Shown here: in pieces, positions 6,520 through 11,643 of the stretch
Numbering within the stretch: position 1 is the stretch's first letter
How the letters are laid out: each line of letters starts with the position of its first letter
NCBI GenBank assembly: GCA_014523665.1
Contig: JAATVR010000828.1
Span: 1 to 11,643 of the forward strand
Direction: 5' to 3'
Length of the DNA stretch: 11,643 bases
From: Nitrososphaerales archaeon TH526
GTDB lineage: Archaea > Thermoproteota > Nitrososphaeria > Nitrososphaerales > Nitrososphaeraceae
The notes under the pieces: model-generated
Database searches by the model: none
Told to the model about the DNA's origin: nothing
What the model saw: the letters and a program-made list of their open reading frames with translations, nothing else
Made by a program: the position numbers and the translations under genes

Positions 6520-7539
6520 CTAAATTTTTCCTTTTCTATACAAGATATAAACTGTTGCAGTAGCAGCAGGTATTCCTATTATGACTACATAGATGATAGT
6601 TATGAGTGTTAGTGTATTTACCTTAAAGGGATTTGTCGGTAAATTCGCACTTGTTGGCTGGTGCGATGATATCCTTTCCACATCAGCTGCAGTTAGCTTT
6701 GGATTTTCATACACTGTACTAGAAAATTCAGTAAAAGAATAATTGTCATTTCCTACATTTTCGACTCTCATATTAATAGGGCCAGGTTCTGAAAATATGT
6801 AGTGTTGAGTATCTGAACCTACTTCAGATAAGCCAGACGTTCTTACGAGTTCTTTTTCATTTTGTAGAATTGTAAACTCATATGGCAGTAGGTGATGTCT
6901 TTTATTTGTCAAAGGATCAGAGAAATCTAGTATGAAAGAGACCTCTTCGCCGGTTAAAAGAACTCTTGGAGTCCACGCCATATCAATATCATACTTATCA
7001 TCGTTTGTGAGTGTATGGACCGGAAATACTGCCTGCTTCTTGCCTTCAGCATCAACAGGATAGTCTGGTATATTTTCAATCTGTGCTTGGACTATCACTA
7101 AGCCTTCCATCCATGGATGGACTGTACAAAAATATGAATATCTTCCTGATTTTTCAAATCGCAACGTCCAGTTTTCCCCGGGTCCAAATAGTCCGCTATC
7201 AAAAAGTCCATTTTCCGTGCCTTTTCTGTTGGTCAGGAGGCTCTCAAGACCAGCTCCACTTCCACTTGTAACGGTGTGCCCCTCAGTATCGTCGTTTACC
7301 CAAGTAATAGTATCATTTTCAGTTACTGTGATTTGGTTTGGAACATACCACTGTCTAGGACCGAGCTTCGTTATGTCTACTTCTGGATTCGCTGCTCCTC
7401 TTGGTATCGTAATTGTGAACGACTTATCAACTGCATGTGCCTCAGAGAAAAAATCATAGTCAATGTCAATAAGGATAACTGACCCTATAATAATACTGAC
7501 ATAGAATATCATCGGAAAAACAAAAGTAATTAACACCAC
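6520..7539 (-). CDS. Membrane-anchored cupredoxin (blue copper) protein with Ig-like second domain
   Basis: An intact 339-residue surface protein. A signal/anchor helix (2-25) is followed by a plastocyanin-like domain (about 40-152). This carries the full type-1 copper ligand set: H88 in DDTEGHTV, C138 and H141 in YFCTVHPWM, and M144. WYVPNQITVTENDTITWVND is the typical opening strand pair. A second beta-sandwich-like domain follows (about 183-278; DIDMAWTPRVLLTGEEVSF to the SSTVYENP segment). A threonine/proline linker, one C-terminal helix (309-334) and a short basic tail RKGKI complete it. Both ends are thus anchored, with the copper domain outside the cell. Sequons NDT (75) and NWT (123) fit surface N-glycosylation. 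In ammonia-oxidising archaea such proteins are thought to carry electrons or handle copper; the partner here is unknown. The start is GTG at 7539; ATG at 7512 is the alternative. An A/T-rich box lies at 7551-7563. Confidence 0.9.
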   Translation of the reverse strand: MVLITFVFPMIFYVSIIIGSVILIDIDYDFFSEAHAVDKSFTITIPRGAANPEVDITKLGPRQWYVPNQITVTENDTITWVNDDTEGHTVTSGSGAGLESLLTNRKGTENGLFDSGLFGPGENWTLRFEKSGRYSYFCTVHPWMEGLVIVQAQIENIPDYPVDAEGKKQAVFPVHTLTNDDKYDIDMAWTPRVLLTGEEVSFILDFSDPLTNKRHHLLPYEFTILQNEKELVRTSGLSEVGSDTQHYIFSEPGPINMRVENVGNDNYSFTEFSSTVYENPKLTAADVERISSHQPTSANLPTNPFKVNTLTLITIIYVVIIGIPAATATVYILYRKGKI

Positions 7540-7550
7540 ATTATGATCAC

Positions 7551-7563
7551 AATATTTTATTAT
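7551..7563 (-). promoter_or_regulatory. A/T-rich TATA-like element of the cupredoxin gene
   Basis: ATAATAAAATATT on the minus strand lies 12-24 bases before the GTG start at 7539. That is close for a leaderless GTG start, but it suits transcription beginning near 7530 with translation from the internal ATG at 7512. The start choice for the cupredoxin gene depends on this. Confidence 0.35.
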
Positions 7564-7729
7564 TACATCTCATAAATATCTTGAGTATGATGTTTGGGCG
7601 AGTTTCTCTTACTACATTATTGGCTGGCCGGCCATACGTGATCTTACTTTTCAAACTCAGTGGCTCTATGTCATGGTTTTCTAACACTAAAACAAATCTC
7701 TCTGTCTCTCCTAGCATACAATACTATAC

Positions 7730-7746
7730 TCCAATTTCAAATTGGA
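7730..7746. terminator. 17-base palindrome just after the Ig-like protein gene
   Basis: TCCAATTT-C-AAATTGGA is a perfect 8-base-arm inverted repeat starting 4 bases past the stop of the 7750-8385 gene. The position suggests a 3' hairpin or terminator for that minus-strand gene. A separate 10-base palindrome, TGGCCGGCCA, lies at 7625-7634. It is notable for its GC content, but no function is evident. Confidence 0.4.
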
Positions 7747-7749
7747 ACT

Positions 7750-8385
7750 CTAGCTTCTCTTCATTTTGGTTTTTCCCATCTTGAAAATAATTATTAGACC
7801 AAGTACTCCAGCCGCGGGCAACATGATCGCTAGTATAATGCTCAATAATACACCAGGATTCTCACCCAGTTCGCTTCCAGGAGGGATAGGAAAGGGATTT
7901 AGAATGCTGGGTGGAGCCTGATGTGGAACAAACACATTAAAAGACGCCAAAACCCGAACGGCTGACTCCTTGTCTACCCTAGTTAAAACCTGGTGAGTAC
8001 CATCATCAGGAAAGATATATTCAACTGAAAAATTTCCATCAGGTACAGTTATGTTTTCGAATTTGAATAATCTTTGGCCATTAGTTACTACGACCCTAGC
8101 ATCAAAGTCTTTGAGATTTTCATTACTAGTTAAGTTGATAACTCTGAATTCTAACTTAGTAAAGGTGTCAATGATTGGTCTTTCCGGTGTATACGTAAAA
8201 AGGATTTTCACAGCATCTTTTTGACTTATCCACTCCTGAGTCTTATTAAGTGGTGACGTAATGTTTCCAGAGGGCTGGGCAAAGGTCATAGGGATTCGAG
8301 TATAGTTCGAACCTTTATCAGCTAAAATTATAGCAGCAGCCATAGCTAGACATAACATAAGTAGAATTATGACCTCATTGATCAA
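7750..8385 (-). CDS. Membrane-anchored surface protein with Ig-like domain
   Basis: An intact 211-residue protein with a signal/anchor helix (4-22), an extracellular beta-sandwich-like region (about 57-155), a proline-rich linker (PHQAPPSILNPFPIPPGSE), one C-terminal helix (179-201) and a basic tail GKTKMKRS. Six N-glycosylation sequons (Asn 27, 41, 48, 84, 111, 118) argue strongly for exposure outside the cell. The core (LEFRVINLTSNENLKDFDAR, VVVTNGQRLFKFENITVPDG, NFSVEYIFPDDGTHQVLTRV) resembles YtkA/FixH-like Ig folds that are found near copper proteins. I see no copper-binding His/Met cluster. It lies directly upstream of the cupredoxin gene on the same strand (210-base gap with a hairpin). 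Its strand pattern resembles the second domain of that protein, so the two may be related or act together. The only in-frame start giving the whole helix is TTG at 8385; ATG at 8358 would shorten it. Confidence 0.75.
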   Translation of the reverse strand: MINEVIILLMLCLAMAAAIILADKGSNYTRIPMTFAQPSGNITSPLNKTQEWISQKDAVKILFTYTPERPIIDTFTKLEFRVINLTSNENLKDFDARVVVTNGQRLFKFENITVPDGNFSVEYIFPDDGTHQVLTRVDKESAVRVLASFNVFVPHQAPPSILNPFPIPPGSELGENPGVLLSIILAIMLPAAGVLGLIIIFKMGKTKMKRS

Positions 8386-8744
8386 GTCATCTTACTCATT
8401 ATTTATTCAAACTTGCATGAATAAAAACTTGAAGGGATATAATTAGTCCTTAAATTATTATCTGCGTACGAGTTCTTGTTGGGTAGTTCCAGAACCATGA
8501 ATGATATATTGGCTCATCAATTATGGATTCAAGTCTTGCATTCATATAAGTTTAATCTGATGGAAAACGACCTTTCACCATAGTCCCTTTATCAAAAAAC
8601 CAAGGAACTAAAATAAAATACCTGGGCAGAATCAGAGTGCACCCTGATGCAATGCACTGCAATCATTCAGGAAAGTGAGATGCATAAGATTGGTGCGTTA
8701 TCATCTTATAAAACGGTTAAATAGATAAATTCTTCTCGATCCTA
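8386..8744. other. Gene-poor stretch with one possible micro-ORF
   Basis: No firm gene. A minus-strand ATG ORF of 31 codons at 8450-8545 reads MNARLESIIDEPIYH then SWFWNYPTRTRTQIII. It lies 65 bases upstream of the Ig-like gene and could be debris or a micro-protein. On the plus strand TTATAAAA at 8706-8713 is a good TATA-like box. It points at the 8745 ORF and at the inverted repeat ATCCTA-GTGA-TAGGAT at 8739-8754. Confidence 0.3.
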
Positions 8745-8754
8745 GTGATAGGAT
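8706..8754 (+). promoter_or_regulatory. TATA-like box with a downstream inverted repeat
   Basis: TTATAAAA (8706-8713) is followed about 26 bases later by a perfect 6-base inverted repeat, ATCCTA-GTGA-TAGGAT (8739-8754). The GTG in its centre is the only start of the 8745 ORF. The repeat therefore sits where transcription would begin or just after it, a usual place for an archaeal repressor operator. Confidence 0.35.
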
Positions 8755-8990
8755 TGTATTTGGTTAGTGATTTCATACTATTGAATAAACACTACTGTAA
8801 TCCAGCTATAAGGACTGATGAGTATAGTATCAGTTTACCGGATAATATAACAATTATCCCAAAGTATCACACCCGTAACAGCTTAACTTACATGGAATCT
8901 AGGTGCAACTATTGTGGAGAGGAGTGGGGTGAGTTCTGTGTTAGCTATCGATACATATTCAAACCATCGATAAAGCAGCATCAGCGATAA
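8745..8990 (+). CDS. Doubtful small ORF with a cysteine cluster
   Basis: An 81-codon ORF from GTG at 8745, preceded by a TATA-like box. The first half is not characteristic. The last third carries RCNYCGEEWGEFCVSYRY, a CX2C-X7-C cluster with acidic and aromatic residues that would suit a small metal-binding finger. A shorter form starting at the ATG just before (MESRCNYCGEEW) would have 32 residues. There is no recognisable family and no neighbour on the same strand. The promoter-like sequence and the cysteines are the only support; chance is a real possibility. Confidence 0.3.
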   Translation: MIGLYLVSDFILLNKHYCNPAIRTDEYSISLPDNITIIPKYHTRNSLTYMESRCNYCGEEWGEFCVSYRYIFKPSIKQHQR

Positions 8991-9113
8991 CAAACATCTG
9001 TAGTTATAGAAGTCCAGCGGGCTCTCGCTCATTGAGATGCACTACCTGCCCACTTCTCAAGTCTTTGCAGTATATCTGATCCTAACTAAACTAACTAACT
9101 TACATCCATTTAA

Positions 9114-9143
9114 GCTAATGTACATTAGCAAGCTGTCACAGCT
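9114..9143. repeat. Two adjacent palindromes
   Basis: GCTAATGTACATTAGC (9114-9129) is a perfect 16-base palindrome, followed at once by AGCTGT-C-ACAGCT (9131-9143). They abut the stop codon of the coding remnant at 9142-9342 (minus strand). They could be its terminator or a protein-binding site. An ACTAA-type simple repeat (CTAACTAAACTAACTAACT) lies just before them, around 9082-9100. Confidence 0.5.
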
Positions 9144-9342
9144 AGCTATACGGCAATCCTGAAGAGAATTCTTGCAGATTCGTTACTATGTCAGACAGAC
9201 TCATACCAGAGGTTGTCCACACGATCAAAGTTTGTTCGTTACCGGTTCCACTCTGGCCTCCTCTCAAGTCTTTGAATTTGTGAGTACTGTCTAAAAATTT
9301 GAATAAAGGGCTAAGTGATTGGCTAGAGATAGAGATAAACTC
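9142..9342 (-). pseudogene. C-terminal remnant of an unrecognised protein
   Basis: A 66-codon open segment without a start codon that reads like genuine protein: SQSLSPLFKFLDSTHKFKDL, RGGQSGTGNEQTLIVWTTSG, MSLSDIVTNLQEFSSGLPYS, then TAG. The frame is closed upstream by TAG at 9343-9345, and no other frame extends it convincingly, so the front of the gene has been lost or is badly scrambled. The amphipathic helix followed by a Gly-rich turn, a TLIVWTT strand and a final helix suggests the tail of an alpha/beta domain. I cannot name the family. The only possible internal start (TTG) would leave about 41 residues. Confidence 0.45.
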
Positions 9343-9345
9343 CTA

Positions 9346-9860
9346 CTTTAGAAGGATGGAAGTACACTAAACCTTTTTCCTTCTTTTAAATAGATTTCTC
9401 CAAGAAAGGGGGTTGATGAGTAAACCACCGATAGCGGCCAAAGAAATACAGATTAGTCATAATGGCACGATTTTTACAATTCAAGTGGAAGTGACCTTTT
9501 TCCTCTCATATTATAATATTAGATAGTGATATTCTAGTCGAATGAACTGATGGCTTAGTCTTCCTACTTTTCTTTACCGCTACCGCGACCTAAATTAATG
9601 ACTTGGAGTTAAGCGAATATTGAAAATAAGAAAGTATTATTAACTTCCTATGTAATGCCTTGCCTCAAAGATAATCTGAATGCATCAAAGCAGCCGTCAG
9701 GGAAAGTTTGATACTTCCTAACTAGTAACGTCTTATCTCTATCGTCGATTTACAGGGTGGCAACGACATTCGCATGTAATATTATCGCCCCACTTACATG
9801 ACCTATGATTTTTTGCTTCTAACCTTCTTGCCTTCTGTTCCACTAACAACGACTAATCTA
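9346..9860. other. Gene-poor stretch with a possible membrane-protein remnant
   Basis: The only coding-like trace is on the minus strand at 9367-9456: LICISLAAIGGLLINPLSWR then NLFKRRKKV and TAG, one hydrophobic helix with a basic tail. The same frame continues upstream past a TGA (IVKIVPL), so it may be a tiny membrane protein killed by a nonsense change. The rest shows no gene. Confidence 0.25.
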
Positions 9861-9964
9861 TCTTGGCAAGCCAGATAACTACGTACAAGCTATCTAATTA
9901 AGGAATCACCTTACGCCTTCAGCGCCAGTGTGAGCAGGTAGTCTTGTTTTATCAAGTTCTCATG
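9861..9964 (-). repeat. Copy B of the duplicated methyltransferase 3' end
   Basis: Ungapped counterpart of 6091-6194. It covers the last 18 codons of the methyltransferase pseudogene plus 50 bases of 3' flank. The flank around 9868-9895 is the best conserved part and contains the same possible hairpin, GATAACT...AGCTATC. Conservation of the non-coding side at least as high as the coding side is unusual for a decayed duplicate. Confidence 0.7.
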
Positions 9965-10537
9965 CATGTAAGGTGTAAGGGCTTGTATAAAGTCATGTTT
10001 TAGTGCCTCGACCTTGCTACCTTGTCCTCCAAGTGCTTGGATAGCACGTATCAGGGGACCATATTTTGTACTAAACAATTGCCAAAATGGGGAAGTATAC
10101 GGCACCTCGCTCAAAGGGAAGGCCCCCTTCCTTTGTGACTCTGATCAGCTCTTTTGCAGCAACCTCTGGACGAGGAGTAAACATATGTCCTAGACTTGAT
10201 AACACTATGTCAAATGAATTATCAGCACCCTTCCGTTACACCGGCAAGGGCTGCTTCTTCCTTCGCGCGTTTCAAAAGTTCAGGTGTGAGATCTATCCCA
10301 ATTACCTTCCCCCCCCGCTCCGCACGCAGTGATGGCTGTAATGCCAGTACCACACGCTACGTCGAGCACATTCTCACCACGACTAACACCGGAAGCACGT
10401 ACTAAGTGAGCGGACATGGGAGAAAGGAACGTTGCTATGTCGTTATAAGAACCCAAGGCCCAAGCAGCCTTCGCTTTTCCTTGAGATCTGCAATAGGGTC
10501 GCTTGTTGTTGTCTTGTTGTTCATAAGGCGATGACAT
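9911..10537 (-). pseudogene. Class I SAM-dependent methyltransferase, broken by frameshifts and internal deletions
   Basis: The ATG at 10537 opens a good N-terminus: KAAWALGSYNDIATFLSPMS, then SAM motif I, ENVLDVACGTGITAITA (residues 55-71). A run of eight G (10309-10316) throws the frame; the next reads KVIGIDLTPELLKRAKEEAA (motif II). At about 10230 it changes again to [20 protein letters not shown] and [15 protein letters not shown]. Near 10080 a third shift leads to [20 protein letters not shown] and the end PYMHENLIKQDYLLTLALKA. Related proteins of this ubiE/type-11 group have about 270-280 residues, whereas this span allows only 208. Pieces seem missing before ADNSFD, between KEGG and FERGAV, and before FWQ. 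Deletions like these are not explained by homopolymer reading errors. A second, much shorter copy of its 3' end lies at 6091-6194. Confidence 0.8.
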
Positions 10538-10552
10538 ATGCTTGGAGATAAG

Positions 10553-10566
10553 GATATAGTTATATC
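10553..10566 (-). promoter_or_regulatory. Palindromic promoter element of the methyltransferase gene
   Basis: GATATA-GT-TATATC is a perfect inverted repeat 16-29 bases upstream of the methyltransferase ATG, flanked by the direct repeat TCCTTAT on both sides (minus-strand reading). It covers the expected TATA-box position. It could be the TATA box itself with an overlapping operator. Confidence 0.4.
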
Positions 10567-10583
10567 ATAAGGACAAAAATTAA

Positions 10584-10892
10584 GATAGCAAAGGACACCT
10601 TCCCAGGATTAGGTTAGAATATGATAGAGTCAAAGTTGAATTAAATTCGTGGAGAGCTGAATTAAGCAACACAGTTCGAATTTAACAACAATTCTGCGAC
10701 CCAAATATAGAATTAAAAAATAGAGAAGATGAATTACAACTGAATATCAAGGAATTGGAGACCAAAAAGGCGGAATTGCAAAAACCAGTCTTGGCTGAGT
10801 GTCAGTCAGGACTTCAAGAAAGCGACACAGACAACAACATTCTCAACCTAGAAGTCAAAGAAGAAGAGGTTATTTTGTCGAATAATGAATGA
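10584..10892 (+). pseudogene. Coiled-coil protein remnant with an in-frame TAA
   Basis: An open frame after TAA at 10581 reads RLEYDRVKVELNSWRAELSN, meets TAA at 10683-10685, and goes on in the same frame: NIELKNREDELQLNIKELET, KKAELQKPVLAECQSGLQES, then an acidic end (LEVKEEEVILSNNE) and TGA. The heptad pattern of Leu/Ile with Glu/Lys on both sides of the stop shows that one long coiled coil was interrupted by a nonsense change. There is no start codon at the front, so the N-terminal part is also gone. Coiled coils of this low-complexity type cannot be assigned to a function. It is the only remnant on the plus strand in the right third of the window. Confidence 0.55.
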
Positions 10893-10935
10893 AAACCTCC
10901 TCCAAATATGGTGACTATCAATAACCGCGGTAGGT

Positions 10936-10990
10936 ACATCTTCTTTTATTCTTAGGAAGACTACCTATAAAACCATTAGAAAGAAGATGT
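10936..10990. terminator. Inverted repeat between convergent remnants
   Basis: ACATCTTCTTT (10936-10946) and AAAGAAGATGT (10980-10990) are perfect 11-base arms separated by 33 bases. The loop contains competing smaller stems (GGTAG...CTACC, CTTC...GAAG). The element lies exactly between the end of the plus-strand coiled-coil remnant (10892) and the end of the minus-strand gene (10998). A two-way terminator is the simplest reading, with T-rich stretches on each strand. Confidence 0.4.
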
Positions 10991-10997
10991 CAATTAG

Positions 10998-11279
10998 CTA
11001 ACGAATGTCATTCTTTAACTCTTTGATAGCTTCTGGTGTCATAACAAGCCTCCCATGTCGTATCTCGAAGCTTAGTTCGTTACTATCTTCCAGATGTCCT
11101 ACAACTTCAAAACTTTTCTTGGAGTACTTGGCTGATATTTTATAGAAATGCTGGATCATCTATAGTAATAGAGAATACGCTTGTCATTCTGCGAAACATC
11201 AGTGCGTGTAGCGAACGTCCAAAGCGCTCTCTTGCTCTTCTATATCTATCCTAACCTTAGAAAAAAATTCTTCGGACAT
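10998..11279 (-). pseudogene. Small conserved-looking protein gene (about 93 residues) with two compensating frameshifts
   Basis: From ATG at 11279: MSEEFFSKVRIDIEEQESAL then DVRYTH and TGA. A second frame gives MFRRMTSVFSITIDDPAFL, and a third gives KISAKYSKKSFEVVGHLEDS, NELSFEIRHGRLVMTPEAIK, ELKNDIR and TAG. The three pieces follow without gap or overlap if one base is lost near 11202 and one gained near 11146. The total of 282 bases is exactly 94 codons including the stop. The downstream piece on its own has an ATG (11159) and would be a 53-residue ORF. The product would be a soluble alpha/beta protein; I do not know the family. As in the GltD-like gene, the lesions are single bases, so assembly error cannot be excluded. 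Confidence 0.55.
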
Positions 11280-11317
11280 AGGCTAGTTGAACAAGATGCT
11301 TCAAATAGTTCTAGCTG

Positions 11318-11452
11318 CTAGTTGCTACAAAATTGAATCCTAAACCAATCTGTGTAGGGTTCATAACACTTTTTCATCCATCTTATCACTTCTTGATCAT
11401 TGGGAAACACTCTATCTTTATCAGGGATGGAATTTGCCCGGAATGAATATCT
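11318..11452 (-). pseudogene. C-terminal remnant of an unrecognised protein
   Basis: A 44-codon open segment with no start: YSFRANSIPDKDRVFPNDQE, VIRWMKKCYEPYTDWFRIQF, then CSN and TAG. The aromatic-rich helix RWMKKCYEPYTDWFRIQF looks like real protein. An adjacent frame upstream (about 11400-11550) reads IDLTIYYSFHIRYRLDSLAE and DIHSGQIPSLIKI, which may be the preceding part before a frameshift. Neither is recognised. The segment lies between the SDR gene end and the 94-codon gene, all on the minus strand. Confidence 0.35.
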
Positions 11453-11573
11453 TCAGCTAAGCTGTCAAGTCTGTACCGGATATGAAAGCTGTAATAAATC
11501 GTGAGATCTATCTTAATGGAATATTGTCTAAGATGTTTGATATTCTATCAAAAAATGGTCCCTTTAGATCTCT

Positions 11574-11643
11574 TCATCGACTGACTAATCCTCCGTCAAC
11601 TAACAACGTGTGACCTAAAACAAAAGATGCTTTGTCAGATAAT
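11574..11643 (-). CDS. SDR-family dehydrogenase/reductase, last 22 residues
   Basis: The C-terminal end of a gene that enters from the right edge, reading LSDKASFVLGHTLLVDGGLV then SR and TGA. Ser-Asp-x-Ala-Ser-Phe-Val-x-Gly-x-x-Leu-x-Val-Asp-Gly-Gly is the standard ending of classical short-chain dehydrogenases (FabG-like, glucose 1-dehydrogenase-like). Those enzymes use NAD(P)H to reduce or oxidise carbonyl/alcohol groups. The cofactor-binding and catalytic parts lie outside the window, so substrate and integrity are unknown. Confidence 0.75.
   Translation of the reverse strand, partial: LSDKASFVLGHTLLVDGGLVSR

Noticed and set aside
7011..7482. Three plus-strand ORFs opposite the cupredoxin gene
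   Set aside because: Antisense to an intact gene with complete copper ligands.
7581..7784. 67-codon plus-strand ORF in the gap before the Ig-like gene
   Set aside because: Low-complexity Ser/Phe/Asn composition, overlaps the end of an intact minus-strand gene, and contains the palindrome at 7730-7746.
9001..9060. Possible tRNA-like segment
   Set aside because: Some GC-rich pairing, but no TTCGAAT-type T-loop, no acceptor stem and no CCA-proximal pattern.
9055..9275. TCTCAAGTCTTTG occurring at 9055-9067 and 9263-9275
   Set aside because: A single 13-base match without extension; no spacing or array structure, so no CRISPR or meaningful repeat.
8646..9713. Weak similarity between about 8646-8686 and 9675-9713
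   Set aside because: Needs several gaps and covers only about 40 bases; cannot be told from chance by eye.
10087..10405. Two plus-strand ORFs opposite the methyltransferase pseudogene
   Set aside because: Antisense shadows; the minus strand carries SAM motifs.

Overview
The window looks like a low-GC, soil-type ammonia-oxidising archaeon (Nitrososphaerales; Nitrosocosmicus-like is my best guess). The reasons are the secreted, membrane-anchored blue copper protein, the N-glycosylation sequons on predicted surface proteins, start codons without Shine-Dalgarno sites, and A/T-rich TATA-like boxes about 25-30 bases upstream of several starts. This is pattern recognition, not a database result.

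Layout: (1) 1-2217, all minus strand: the start of an MFS transporter running off the left edge, a remnant resembling the C-terminal nuclease part of a virus terminase, an unrecognised ORF, and an intact CPA2-type cation/proton antiporter with its own TATA box. (2) 2352-3260: a possible small minus-strand ORF, then a plus-strand string of tiny ORFs ending in a 54-residue zinc-ribbon protein, closed by a GC-rich hairpin. (3) 3343-5745, minus strand: a broken P-loop ATPase fragment, a GltD-like FAD/Fe-S oxidoreductase with three frameshifts, and an unrecognised gene with an in-frame TAA. (4) 6091-8385: a remnant copy of a methyltransferase 3' end, then two intact surface proteins, a cupredoxin and an Ig-like protein, which may share a related domain. 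(5) 8386-9910: mostly gene-poor, with one clear coding remnant. (6) 9911-11643: a methyltransferase pseudogene with apparent internal deletions, a coiled-coil remnant, a 94-codon gene with two compensating frameshifts, another remnant, and the last residues of an SDR dehydrogenase entering from the right edge.

Only four genes read cleanly over an appreciable length: the antiporter, the cupredoxin protein, the Ig-like protein, and the visible part of the MFS transporter. The window is dominated by gene decay. Some lesions are single-base shifts in short homopolymers and could be assembly errors. In-frame stop codons and apparent internal deletions argue that at least part of the decay is real. 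The intact genes point to the cell surface: ion/proton exchange, export, and extracellular copper or redox chemistry. The terminase-like, ATPase-like and small zinc-ribbon ORFs suggest an old integrated element near the left half. No RNA gene, CRISPR array or complete insertion sequence was seen.
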